From: Triglochin maritima | Taxonomy: Eukaryota > Streptophyta > Magnoliopsida > Alismatales > Juncaginaceae | DNA: 64,000 nt | Direction of reading: 5' to 3' | Assembly: GCA_963682175.1 (NCBI GenBank) | Contig: OY821775.1 | Location: forward strand, 30,316,053 to 30,380,052 | Part shown: positions 11,170 to 21,745 of the stretch, piece after piece | Layout: every line of letters starts with the position of its first letter | Numbering within the stretch: position 1 is the first letter of the stretch | Made by a program: the position numbers and the translations under genes | Notes under the pieces: model-generated | Database searches by the model: none | The model's input: only the letters and a program-made list of their open reading frames with translations | What the model was told of the DNA's origin: nothing

Positions 11170-12290
11170 TTCTTTAAAGCAAGGATCTATCCATTGTACT
11201 CAAGTCTGTGGCAATTTTAAATCACAAAAAACATAAAAAATGGCTCCAACTTGCCAACCAAGGCACACATAAGCGTCCTTTGAGAGACATGGTGTCCTTC
11301 ACTGGACACGATCCATTGGAAACACGAGTGTCCTAATTAAAGGCGTGTTAACACTTAATAGGAGTTCAAACATCAGTTTCCTTTATCTTATATTGACTGA
11401 ATGTATTTCGATTTTCCAAACTCATGATTCTAGTTAGTGATTTTGGTGGATCGATATTTGTCCAGTCGTCCTTGTAGCACATTTCGGTGTACCGTAAGGA
11501 TTTTGGTCAACCACCTAGGATGGGTTTTTGTTTCTTTCCAACCTCAAACGTTTAGAAAGGAAAGAAAAAAGTGTGAAGGAAGTTATATATATGTGGCAAT
11601 GACTACTTCGACAGTTAGACCCAACCCCTTATTACCATACTTAAACCGAAAATTTGACATGGTATGTCCTAATAGGAAAATAATTTATGGACTGGTGTGT
11701 GTTCCACACTGGAATGCTGTGTCCTGCGAAGGACCGGTGTCTGTCCCACACAAGACATATGAGTATGTTACTTAAAGCAAGGATTTGTTCTTTGAACTCA
11801 AGTCTTTGGCAATTTTAAATCACAAAAAACATAACAGTGGCTCCAACTTGCCAACCAAGGCACGCATAATTGTACTTCGAGAGACACGGGTGTCCTTTGA
11901 AGTACATAGTCCGTTGGAGACACGAGTGTCCTAATTAAAGGCTTGTTAACACTTAACAAGAGTCCAAAAATTGGTTTCCTTTGTCTTATATTGACCGAAT
12001 GTATTTTGGTTGTCCGAACTGGTGATTCTAGCTAGTGATTTCGATGGACCGATATGTGTCCAATCGTCCGTGTAGCACATTTCAGTGAACCATAATGATT
12101 TCAATTGATCACCTATGATGGGTTTTTGTTTCTTTCCGATATCAAACGTTTATAAAGGAAAGGTAAAAGTGTGCAGGAAGTTCTATATCTTTGGCATTGG
12201 CTACTTAGACAGTTGTACCCAACCCATTATTGTCGAATAGATAAGTGTCTCGTGTGGGACTGGTGTGTCTCGTGAGGAACTAGTGTGTGA
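11170..12290. repeat. 598-bp direct tandem duplication
   Basis: The sequence from about 11170 recurs 598 bp further on: GCAATTTTAAATCAC is at 11211 and again at 11809, followed in both by the same succession of GGCTCCAACTTGCCAACC, GAGTGTCCTAATTAAAGGC and a GGTTTTTGTTTCTTTCC block. The copies have diverged by many substitutions and small indels, so the duplication is old. Confidence 0.8.
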
Positions 12291-12700
12291 TCCATGCGGG
12301 ACAGATGTGTGTTCCTTCTTTGTATTTAAAGTGTGTTACTTTATGGGAAAGTCAATCATATCTTACTTTATCGGAAAGCGTAATTTTTAATAATAAAATA
12401 AAAAACACAAATGATGACATTGATGGTGATGTGGTGCGTGTCTGTGTATTAAGACTCAAATTTTTTACGGCTATTAGGAGTCGTAATGAAAGGACACAAC
12501 ATTCTATTACATGGTATGCGAATAGAATCAACCTTTCATTACACGGACACAACCTTCCTTTATAGGGTATGCGAAGAGACTCATCCTTTTGTTACAATGT
12601 CTATAAAATCATATGTTGTAGTGTATGTCATTCATAGTTCCTAAACCCTAAACTATATTGCATTCGTACTTCCAATGGTGTATTCGATCCATTGAAAATA

Positions 12701-13131
12701 ATGGTCTTCCAACACAAATCCAACAACGACTACTATAGTGATGAAGATGAGTACATAACTGGTGGACCAATATCCGCTTGTTGAAATACCAAGAGTTTCA
12801 CATCTACCATATCGCACTTGCAAGTATGGTTTCAAGGAGAAGGAGTTGTGGTCCAACACTCTGAACAAACTTAGCAAGAAGTTCTATGTTTGTGGCTCCT
12901 CGAAGCCAACGTATTCTGTCGGTACTTCGTCTGGGACGATGGAACATCGGTACCACAGGTGGAGACACCCAATAAGAGCATAACAGACCCACGGACGTGG
13001 AAACTTCTCTGGAAGCTTGCAAAGTTGAGTCAGGCCCAAGAGGTAAACAAAACCATCTTTTGGGCTTGCAGGCGATATGTGATTGGATCACTCTATTCCA
13101 ATGACTTGGAAGAGATTTATAATATTTTGTG
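12701..13131 (+). pseudogene. GRF-type zinc-finger protein remnant
   Basis: ATG at 12701 starts a frame with an acidic, tyrosine-rich segment; a shift leads into a block with PYRTCKYGFKEKELWS and KKFYVCGS, and another shift into CRYFVWDDGT followed by a helix-forming WKLLWKLAKLSQ stretch. Together these give the C-x-C, C, C-x-YFxW pattern of GRF zinc fingers. Three reading frames are needed, so the copy is dead. The leader (12620-12700) and start context match the minus-strand copy at 10697. Confidence 0.5.
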
Positions 13132-13354
13132 TGTTTTTGTGTGTGTTTGTGTTTCTATTTTTGTTTGTCTAATATATATATAGAGGAGAGATCCACAAAC
13201 CTGGAAAATTTTGACACTCATGTTACACTCCATTTGAACCACACATCAACTTCTAGATCAATGGTGCATATTTGTCAACTCACCTCCCCCGACTCAAGAC
13301 AAAAGAATAAAAGGAAAAAGTTAACAATAACTTCTTATTAAAATAAAACATGAT

Positions 13355-14528
13355 TGTTGGCTTTTTGGCTAATAATCGTTAATCCATTTTGATGATTAAT
13401 TAACATATCAATAAACACATATATTTATCATAACATCTCATGCATATGTACACATATATTTGGTTTACTAACCATTTCAGGAGACAAGTGCTACACAAGA
13501 CAAGAAATCAAGTTGAAGAGTAGATAGGATTTATGTTTCTTGTACTTAGGATTATATTGTAACTTGGGCACTTGGAATATTGATTGAATTGCATTGCATG
13601 GTCCATATAAACCTATAGAAGTCTCATACATATTTCCATATCAATCCGACTTTGTTAGGTGACCGATTACACATAGAAATTCCACTTAGAACAGAATTTT
13701 GCTTCTTTCGGTCGACCGATAGACCATCTAGTTTGACCAAATTTTCACAGAACTCTAAGTTCTTTCCCAGAACGGTTGCCCGGTAGTTCTTGTGGTTCGA
13801 CCGATTTTAATAGGCTCTTACCATGTCTAAATCGGTCGACCGAATTTCCATCCTAGTTCGACCATTATCTTGTGTCAACCGATATATCCCAGTTCGACTG
13901 ATTCTATCTTCTTCATAGGTTATATCTCGACACGTGTCGCGGTTAGTGCACAAACTAGTCGACCAAAACTTGACTTTGGTTCGACCATTTGACACTTCAT
14001 ATTTCATTTAAATATGACCGTTATACTTGTCGTATTATACAACGGTCATGTGCATATACTTCAACTAACCCAATTCGTATTTTTGGCCACCGATCAAACA
14101 ACGCCACAATGGCGGTCGACTGGATCAAGAACAATTCGAACTCCCAAACTCCCTGTTATTTTTGGTCGGACTGGATCCTTATTCTGTTCGACTGTCACTT
14201 CAATTGTTTATTATTATTCTGGCCAAAATCCTCTAAACGGTTTATCGTTCTTTTATCTGGTTCGACCGTTCACTTAAGTTCTTGCCTTGGTGTGTCGACT
14301 GGTATGCACTTCATCTTGACCATTTTCTTATTTACAAGAAACCGGTCGATCGTTTAGCCTGATACGGTCGACTGATTGTGTCCTGATTTGAGTTCTGAAC
14401 TTCCCTGTTTTTTGTATCTTACTCAAATCACTACCACTTCAATCCCAACGGCTAGATTAAGTTTAGATATTATAAATAGAGCTTAGAACAACTCTTTCAA
14501 GGTTACCAATCCTTTCTCTAAAGCTCAT
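13355..14528 (+). repeat. Copia LTR, left part (interrupted by copy B)
   Basis: It begins TGTTGGCTTTTTGGC, like the 36194 family, and carries many dyads of the CGGTCGACCG type. A TATA-like ATTATAAATAG lies near 14470. Copy B inserted at CTCAT (14524-14528) and the LTR resumes at 23159. No internal Copia sequence adjoins it, so it is a solo or truncated LTR; no target duplication was found at its outer ends. Confidence 0.75.
13709..13986. promoter_or_regulatory. Dyad pairs in the diverged Copia LTR
   Basis: Dyads or their decayed forms start at 13709/13729, 13773/13793, 13833/13854, about 13871/13890 and 13956/13977, so pairs are 19-21 bp apart. The intact form is CGGTCGACCG; decayed ones show CG-to-TG or CA changes, as expected from loss of methylated cytosines. 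Confidence 0.65.
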
Positions 14529-15941
14529 TGTTGAACGTTTTAATTAAACCGCAAGTGCACGGCCGCGATGAAGCGGTGGCAAGTACGGGTCGTCCTCAGG
14601 GAGGTGAGTAGCCTCTTGCTTGTACGAAATCAAGTGGCAAAAAGAGGGGGAAGAAAGTTGGTTATGCTACTCTACTCTATACTACGCTAACAAGTACGAA
14701 ATGTGAAAGAAGCAAACAAGCGATGAAATAAGAACTAAGCTAAGAACAAAGGAAGAATGCTGGAATTTTAGGAATGGAAAACCCCTAAGGGGTGGAGTGA
14801 GTGCACACAAGCAAAGAGGTGGGTGTAGAATACATTCTTTAAGCACATGAAGGTGGTGTTTATCAAGCATAGGAAGTGTCTAAATGTTATGGCAAAACCT
14901 ATCAATCTATTCACCAACTTGGTTGATTAACATTTACATATGCAAGTTGTTTATTTCAGAACCTAAACAAGCATGAGAGGTGTCTAATCATTTTGGCAAA
15001 ACTCATCAAGTTATAAATTCTATCCTAAACAAGCAAGCATACATTCTTGTTTAATCAACACATTGAAATTAAAGCATTCATCCCATTCTCATTTGCATGT
15101 ATGTACATCTACTCCACCCCCCAAAGGGGATGGAACTACTCACTAAACATTACACTAATTATTAAACTATGGGAAGAAAGCATATTAAAACTAAGCTAGA
15201 ATTAAAAGACGATTAAACTAAAACATGCATAAACAATAAAAGAAGCATAAAACAAATAATGAAAGAAACACAAAACTTTATTGATAAAATGACTCACATT
15301 AAAAGTAGCATCCTCCTACTTTAGTGTGTGCTTCAAGGCCTCACTTCTAGTAGGAAGAATAGCCACTTAAAATATGGAGTGATTACAATAGGAGGTGAAG
15401 AGTTCTATTTATAGGCATGGAAAAAGCTAATCCGGGATAATCCCCCGATGTGGGACTAAACCAATACCGAAAATAGCCTAAACAAACATTAATACACGTC
15501 CAGGAGAAAACTTGGTGGATTTGGGCCCAAAGTGACCGCTAATTGGCGGTCTTGGACCGCCAATTGGCGGTCCAAATTTTCCGGATCGAGTTGAATCTTG
15601 TTCTGGGCTTTGCTTGGTGTATTTGGTGGTCTTGGATGCATCTACTTTGTTTATTGGAGCTCCGACCCGAATCCAATTGCTAAAATACTCTCCATGATGG
15701 TGTGGAGTATTCTGTTTTGCTCTTAGGTCCTTCTGTCTTGCGTTCAGGTCCTTCTCCCTTGCATCTTGGTCCCCAGATCTCACAATCCAGTCCTTTTTCC
15801 CAGCTTTTGGGTCCTTTTATGTTTCATCTCTTCAAACCTATTTATTCCTGAAAACTAAACATAAAACTCGTGACATAGCATTGTTTAAGTGAAAGATAAT
15901 GGATATAGGATACAAATATGAGCATGAAATGATGTCAATCA
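14529..15941 (-). repeat. 3' LTR of copy B
   Basis: 1413 bp, TG at 14529 and CA at 15941. In element sense it starts TGATTGACATC, has a dyad pair (15534-15572), a TATA box at 15406-15413 and ends CAACA. Small open frames inside it (62 and 101 aa) recur in the other LTR only because the LTRs are copies; they have no protein features. Confidence 0.95.
15534..15572. promoter_or_regulatory. Paired LTR dyads, 21-bp offset, copy B 3' LTR
   Basis: Two dyads, GACCGCTAATTGGCGGTC at 15534 and GACCGCCAATTGGCGGTC at 15555; the second sits in a perfect 22-bp palindrome (15553-15574). They lie about 120 bp upstream of the TATA box in element sense. The same pair is at 22751-22789 in the 5' LTR. Confidence 0.85.
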
Positions 15942-15957
15942 AATACCCCCACACCTA
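15942..15957 (-). promoter_or_regulatory. Polypurine tract of copy B
   Basis: On the minus strand the bases just before the 3' LTR read TAGGTGTGGGGGTATT, a purine-rich tract where plus-strand DNA synthesis would start. The same tract precedes the copy C LTR at 62292. Confidence 0.75.
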
Positions 15958-17538
15958 ACTTTTGCTAGTCCCGAGCAAAACAAAGAAAGAGAAAAGCAAA
16001 CGAAAAACAAGAAATCCTAACTCACTTTCGTAGGAATCACGGTTGCACTTAGCACGTGCAACAAGCCGTTAAACCTCCTTGTCGCCAAGGAGGAGGAGTG
16101 TTGTCTCCTGAGGGTTTTCAGCGGATACACCCACAAAATCCGAACAAGATGCGTTAATCAATCTAGCTACACGACTCGTTGGACTTATTTTGTCGATCAT
16201 GGGATGCGGTAATACTACGGGTCGACTCTATATATGTAATTAGTCCACACACCTAGCCTAATGAGTTATTCGTGAGAGTTAACTAAGGAATTAAGTGAAA
16301 GACATGGGCAGCCTTAACTTCTAAATGTGATACAATGTGTAAAGTCCATTTTGGTTCTTATTTGACTCCTTTTTTTTCTTTTTCTTTTTTTTCTTTTTCT
16401 TTTTTTTTCTTTTTTTTTTCTTTTTCTTTGGAGCATTTTATTGGTAGGTGTTTGATTCTCTCAGGATCAGGTTTCGTGCATCATTGCCCATGAGGACTTA
16501 CACTATCACGTACACCTTCCCCCAAATCTCCACATAGGGCGATCCCTACCACCCGTGTAACGGGAGTTCGGTCGATGCATCCCAAGTCAGATGACTCGAA
16601 AGCACCAGGCACAAAGTCCCCTCAGACCTACTTTCCCGAGTGATAGGAGCCGTGCGAGAAGAGAGAACACCACTTATTTATTTATCTACATGGGAACCAA
16701 AAACCCTACACTTAAGTTTCACAAAAAGAGATTAAGGGCCCTTGACTACGACAAACTTCCTTATACTAACAGACACGAATTATTTACTCACTAGGTTCAG
16801 GGTGGACTTCTTTAAATGTTTGAGTACTGAAACCCTATGATTACACGCCCCCCGAGGGAAAACCGGGGTGCACCCTAACGACTCGATAAGACCTAAAGCC
16901 AGTAAACTAGAAATCCTAATGCATCAAGTTCAAGACAATTTTGGGAGCTTTCTTTTTACTTTGCCTCTCAACGGTTTTGCACATGCTAAACACACGCAAA
17001 ACCCACAAAAACATTTTCTTTCGCAAACACATGAAGATTTTGAAAGAAATGTGAAAATTTTAAAGCACTCGGCAAGCAAAAGGAGACAAGTCACCCAAGG
17101 ATCATGACAAGCAGATATATCAATGTTAAATGCGGCACACTAACATGACCCTAGCAGTACAAACAAACGAAAATAAAACCAAAGGAAAAAGACTCGACTA
17201 TGTACACACGTAAAACACCCCCCCACACCTACTTCATGCATTGTCCTCAATGAATGTGAACAAGATACTACATGGATACATGCATGAAAAAGGAACTATC
17301 TCACCAACATGAAGTACAAAGGGACGTTCGGGGTCATGTTGATGGACACAAACCCAAATTCCCTCAAAACCTGTGAGAAGCTGAAGAAGGGAGATAAATA
17401 CGTGAAGAAATTGGGGCCCAAGTACACAAGGGTTGGGGCCCACAACAATCGATGCTCACTGAAGGAGTCTTTATTACACACTTTTTTTTTTTTTGACAAG
17501 ATATATACATCAACCAAGATATTCTCATAATCATTTGG
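15958..17538 (-). other. Long 3' untranslated region of copy B
   Basis: About 1.6 kb between the gag stop and the polypurine tract, without a credible ORF on either strand. It holds a long T/C microsatellite (about 16366-16432) and a T run near 17482. It is conserved in copy C (62308-63841), showing it belongs to the family. In related autonomous elements pol and sometimes an env-like frame occupy this interval; none is visible here. Confidence 0.8.
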
Positions 17539-20500
17539 TCAAGGAACATCAAATGAGAACATCAAGTCATGAGGACCAGAGACTTGCCGAGATGGGCAAA
17601 CTCCACTGGTACTCTGAGGTGTCATGAGGGGTGAAAGGTCAAAGCTGAAAGGCTCGAACCCCTCATGATATTGGTTGGTTGTGGGCAACAAAGAATGAAG
17701 TTGTGTTGCCTCACTAGGGTTTAATTGCTCATCGAAGAAAACCCTCCAACCAATAGGCGGGTGCATCGGAATGAGTTCCTCAAGCTCATTCGATGGATGC
17801 AGCAGACCTGCATCACTCAAAATGGGGCTTCTCCCCAAGTCATCCAACAAGGACCTCCCACCATCATTTAGACCATCAAGCATAAGCTCGGTCATAGGTG
17901 GGTCCTTGTTGGAGTCAAAATGAAGCTCAAATGGCTCAATGGCCATGGGACATGAGGTAGAGACACCTTCTGGTATAGGCATATGGTGAGGTGTCTCACT
18001 CTCACTAGTACTCTCAACTGAATCATGCAACGAACACTCCCTTTGGACATTCATGTTTGAGGCCAGCTCACTCTGTTGCATTGCAAAGACAGGAAATGAG
18101 TCTTCGCTGGGCCCACGAACATTCTCAATGGGTTGCAATGGGGTTAGGGGTGTTCGTTGATTTTGTGGTGCTTTCTCCAATTGGCGGATGAGATTTAGAT
18201 TTAAAGGTTCATCCATGGGTTCCTGTTGCCTACCAGAGTTGAACACATGAAACTCGGCACTCATGTTACCGAATGAGAGCTTCATGAGACCATTTCTACA
18301 ATTAATCAAGGCATTGGAGGTTGCCAGAAATGGTCTACCCAAAATCAAAGGTATTTGAGAGTGGGTGTTCGCAACAGGATTGGTATCGAGGACAACAAAA
18401 TCGACTGGAAATATAAAATCTCCAACTTTGATAAGCACGTCCTCAATAATCCCCATGGGAATACGAATGGATCTATCCGCTAATTGGAGGGTGATCTTAG
18501 TTGGTTTCAATTCTCCCAAGTTCAACTGTTGATAAACAGAGAATGGGAGGAGGTTGACCGCTGATCCTAAATCAAGCAAAACATTGCTCAATCTAGTGTC
18601 CCCTATCGTACACTGAATAGTAGGACACCCAGGGTCCTTGTATTTTGTGTAGGTAGGATTGGACAAAAGTGAGCTGATATTTGCAGCCAAGAATGCTTTC
18701 TTAGGAACATTGGTCTTCCTCTTGGTTGTGCAGAGATCCTTCAACACTTTGGCATATTGAGGTATTTGTTGGATGACATCCAACAAGGGGATGTTAACCT
18801 TCACTTGCTTGAATACCTCTAATACCTTGTCCATGTTGTCACTCTGCTTTTTGTTTAACCTACTTGGATAAGGAGCTTTTGGCAGGTAGGTTTTCTGCTG
18901 TGCCTGAGAAGAAAGCTTTGGTGTATTACCCTCACCCTCAGCTTCTTCTTCACCACCATTCCCACTGAGGGGCTGCATAGATGGTGGTGGGTGTGGCAAG
19001 GAAATGTGATTGTCAACCTGTTTTCCATTCCTTAAGGTTACAATGGAATTGACATGGTGAACAGGTTCCTCCACATGGTTCACTTGCCTCCCCCGAGGGA
19101 CCACATTCTCATTTTGCATGTGTTGTTGCTGGTACACACGGGGGTTAGCCTCAGGCTGGCTAGGAAAAGACCCTCTCTCTCTTTCATGTACAGACTGAGC
19201 CAATTGGCCCATCTGAAGCTCTAGAGATTTCATGGTCTGCTGATTTGAAGTGAGAACTTGACTTGTGGTAGACATAAAATTTTTCATTGAGTTTTCAAGT
19301 CCACGAGTCAAGGTCTCAAGCGAATTGAATCGGGTTTCCATATTATTGGAATTTGGGAAACCCGATGGATTGGTGGTTTGCGCTTGGGGTGGCTGATAGG
19401 AATGTGCATGCATGGGAGGTTGGTGTGATTGGTAAGGTGGTCTAGAGGAGTTTGAAGGACCACCCGGGGCACTATTTTGGTTCCATGAAAAATTGGGGTG
19501 GTTCCTCCATCCAGGGTTATAAGATGATGAGTATGGGTCATTCCTAGCTCTGTCATAGATGGCGTTGACACGCTCCATCTCAGGAGGAATGGACTCACAC
19601 TCGCTCTCTACATGACCTATCCTACCACATGAATGACAAGGAACTGGACCAGATGTGGACATGTGAGGTGCACTTTGTTGGTTTTGGAGCTCAATCGAAT
19701 CCATACGGCGCATTAAGGCCGCCATGCGTGCCTCGGTGGCCGTAGTGGTATCGATAGCAAATGCGGAACCCGATCTAGTTGAGTTTGCATTCGCGATCCT
19801 CGCTCCTATACTAGATGATGCAGGTGGTTCCCTCACACTCTCCCACTGCATGGTTTTCTCAGCGAGGTCTTCTAGGAAGGCCCATGCCTCCCTTTCATCC
19901 TTTCCCAAGAACTCTCCTTGACACATGGACTCAAGGAGCGTTCTGGACGGGATGTGAAAACCCTCATACACAATCTGACAAAGACGCCACAACTCAATGC
20001 CATGGTGAGGGCACGAGGATAGTAGCTCTTTGAACCTCTCAAGATATGCATGAAATGGTTCGGTCTCATGTTGATAGAACGAATTGATTTCGTTCCTCAA
20101 TTTTTGAGTCCGATGATTAGGAAAGTACTTCTTGAGGAATGCAGATTGAAACTCATCCCAAGTCCTAAAGGAATTCGCCTGGTTGCTGTACAACCACTTC
20201 TTGGCATCATCCTTTAGTGCAAAAGGAACGAGCCTAAGATGGATGGAGTCTGTGCTAAGATGTTGCAGCTTGAACATAGCACAGACCTCCTCAAATTCCC
20301 TGAGAAAGATATAGGGGTCACCTTTCCCAGTGAAATGAGGGAGCATGGAAATGAATTGAGGCTTAACCTCAAAATGGTTCCCATTAGCCTCTGGTAATAC
20401 GATGCATGAGGGTAGAGCTGTACGGCTCGGGTAGCATCGATCACGTAGAGGTATGGGAACGACAACTGGGAGCACTGGTCGAACAGGTGGGTCCAGCAAC

Positions 20501-20748
20501 TGATCCTCCTCACGGAAATTAGCAGCCATTGGACCCGAACTACGTGCGACACGAGAGGAGGGAGGTGTCGAGAAATCGATGACCGAAGCCGGATTGACAA
20601 CGCTCCTCGTCAAACGACCACTCTCGTCTCGTGTCCACGAAAGCATGCACAAAGGTGCACACACAAACCACAACTCTCTTTTTTTTCTTTTTTTTTTCTT
20701 TTTTTTTTCAAATGAAGAATGTACGTAGAAGAGAAGACGAGGGAACAC
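17539..20748 (-). CDS. gag: Gag-protease polyprotein of copy B
   Basis: A 1069-residue open frame with no internal stop. The first 73 residues are basic and come partly from a T/C microsatellite (lysine run at about residues 15-24); the Met at residue 74 (20529) is a likelier start because gag-like sequence begins there. Residues about 140-300 form the retrotransposon gag domain (FTGKGDPYIFLREFEE and KKYFPNHRTQKLRNEI blocks). A CX2CX4HX4C zinc knuckle, CHSCGRIGHVESEC, lies at about 367-380. The aspartic protease is around 700-830, with the catalytic loop LLDLGSAVNLLP, where the DLGS/DLGA form is usual for Athila/Tat proteins, and an ILGRPFLAT block. The last 230 residues match no family I know. 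Capsid, RNA-binding and protease functions are present; polymerase and integrase would have to come from another element. Confidence 0.93.
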   Translation of the reverse strand: MFPRLLFYVHSSFEKKKKKKRKKRELWFVCAPLCMLSWTRDESGRLTRSVVNPASVIDFSTPPSSRVARSSGPMAANFREEDQLLDPPVRPVLPVVVPIPLRDRCYPSRTALPSCIVLPEANGNHFEVKPQFISMLPHFTGKGDPYIFLREFEEVCAMFKLQHLSTDSIHLRLVPFALKDDAKKWLYSNQANSFRTWDEFQSAFLKKYFPNHRTQKLRNEINSFYQHETEPFHAYLERFKELLSSCPHHGIELWRLCQIVYEGFHIPSRTLLESMCQGEFLGKDEREAWAFLEDLAEKTMQWESVREPPASSSIGARIANANSTRSGSAFAIDTTTATEARMAALMRRMDSIELQNQQSAPHMSTSGPVPCHSCGRIGHVESECESIPPEMERVNAIYDRARNDPYSSSYNPGWRNHPNFSWNQNSAPGGPSNSSRPPYQSHQPPMHAHSYQPPQAQTTNPSGFPNSNNMETRFNSLETLTRGLENSMKNFMSTTSQVLTSNQQTMKSLELQMGQLAQSVHERERGSFPSQPEANPRVYQQQHMQNENVVPRGRQVNHVEEPVHHVNSIVTLRNGKQVDNHISLPHPPPSMQPLSGNGGEEEAEGEGNTPKLSSQAQQKTYLPKAPYPSRLNKKQSDNMDKVLEVFKQVKVNIPLLDVIQQIPQYAKVLKDLCTTKRKTNVPKKAFLAANISSLLSNPTYTKYKDPGCPTIQCTIGDTRLSNVLLDLGSAVNLLPFSVYQQLNLGELKPTKITLQLADRSIRIPMGIIEDVLIKVGDFIFPVDFVVLDTNPVANTHSQIPLILGRPFLATSNALINCRNGLMKLSFGNMSAEFHVFNSGRQQEPMDEPLNLNLIRQLEKAPQNQRTPLTPLQPIENVRGPSEDSFPVFAMQQSELASNMNVQRECSLHDSVESTSESETPHHMPIPEGVSTSCPMAIEPFELHFDSNKDPPMTELMLDGLNDGGRSLLDDLGRSPILSDAGLLHPSNELEELIPMHPPIGWRVFFDEQLNPSEATQLHSLLPTTNQYHEGFEPFSFDLSPLMTPQSTSGVCPSRQVSGPHDLMFSFDVP

Positions 20749-21745
20749 AGGAGAGAAAGAATGACTCAGGAGAGAAGGGAAGAAGTCCTTAAGCTACGGC
20801 GGATGGGTACAGGTAGAAGCACACAAGCAAACAAGGCTCAAACAATCCTAAGGTCGCTATAGGTCCTTACAGCTAGACGACGCCTAACTGCGAGGTCACA
20901 CGGCCTCAACACGCCTCACCTCCCTACAACGAGGACCACAAAGCCCAGCAAGTGAGCCAAGATCCGGGGATCTCGTCTCTCCTACTATCGACAAAGTGGG
21001 CAACGCCGATCAGGTCATGACGGTCGGGACCGGATCACTCTCCTAATGCGTCCAAGATCCTTAGGGCCAATGTCTACTTGATTTTAAAATTAGGCTCTTG
21101 ATTAGTGTGGTTTTTGGGGCGAAGGAAAGGGTGATGAAATCCCCCACCTTATCTTTTACGGGACAGCCCCTCCTTAGTAGCGTTTTGGAGTCCTAAATCT
21201 AGCAATCAACTCTCCAAACAACGCTCAACTCACACTTGTTGCAATGCACTTCCTACTAACTAATGCATGTTCATACGAAATGCATGAATGAGAGTAGAAG
21301 GTGCGTACCTCACGCCAACTCTCAGCAACAGAAAATAAAGCTAAGATAAAAGACAATCTAAATGCCTAAGTCACATACATGATGCATGACCTAAACAAGA
21401 ATGAATGCCTAATCTTTTGCTTTGAGTTTTAGGATCCAAGTTGCTTAAAGGAGGTTTGATTATTGATCTGGGAATGAACTATAAGTCAAAACATGCCAAA
21501 TTGAGTCCCAGATAACTAGATCATTTAGAGCAACAACAGCAAGAAATTAAAAGATGAACAGAGCTCACCAGACCGCTGATTGGCGGTCTGAAGTGCCTAG
21601 GTCGTCTGGAAATTTCTCCAGTAGCCTCCACTTGCTATTCCCAGTCTCCTGAAACAAAGAAAAACTACAACACACAAATAAATCCACTCGAATCGTTCAA
21701 ACAAGAGTCTGGACTGGCACCTCCCCGGCAACGGCGCCAAAAACT
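20749..21745 (-). other. 5' leader of copy B
   Basis: About 1 kb between the primer site and gag, without a convincing ORF. It includes a single dyad near 21571 and the block shared with copy A (1-790). Packaging signals would be expected here, but I cannot point to one. Confidence 0.75.
21723..21739 (-). promoter_or_regulatory. Primer-binding site, tRNA-Asp type, copy B
   Basis: The plus strand reads CCCCGGCAACGGCGCCA, identical to the 3' end of plant tRNA-Asp(GUC) including CCA; on the element's strand this is the complementary priming site. It lies six bases inside the 5' LTR edge. Confidence 0.92.

Larger units (their letters stand above)
10016..13354. mobile_element. Decayed GRF-zinc-finger element, two opposed copies
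   Basis: Two similar coding segments face away from the middle: one on the minus strand (10310-10697) and one on the plus strand (12701-13131), each preceded by related promoter and leader sequence (10740-10960 and 12400-12700). Related segments recur at 28.9-32.6, 34.4-35.8, 44.9-46.3 and 56.2-57.2 kb, always with many TGTCCTTTAAA motifs. The repetition identifies it as a mobile family; I see no transposase and cannot assign a superfamily. The end at 13190-13350 matches, in reverse, 29345-29450. Confidence 0.5.

Noticed and set aside
15478..15783. 101-codon frame conserved at 22695-23000 and partly at 32966-33151
   Set aside because: The conservation is explained by LTR duplication; the frame spans the dyads and promoter and has no protein signature.
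16366..16432. Pyrimidine tract as a polypurine primer on the minus strand
   Set aside because: It is a T/C microsatellite 425 bp away from the LTR; the true polypurine tract is adjacent to the LTR at 15942-15957.
21723..21739. Possible tRNA-Asp gene end
   Set aside because: Only the 3' terminal 17 bases including the non-genomic CCA are present, next to an LTR, so it is a primer-binding site and not a tRNA gene.
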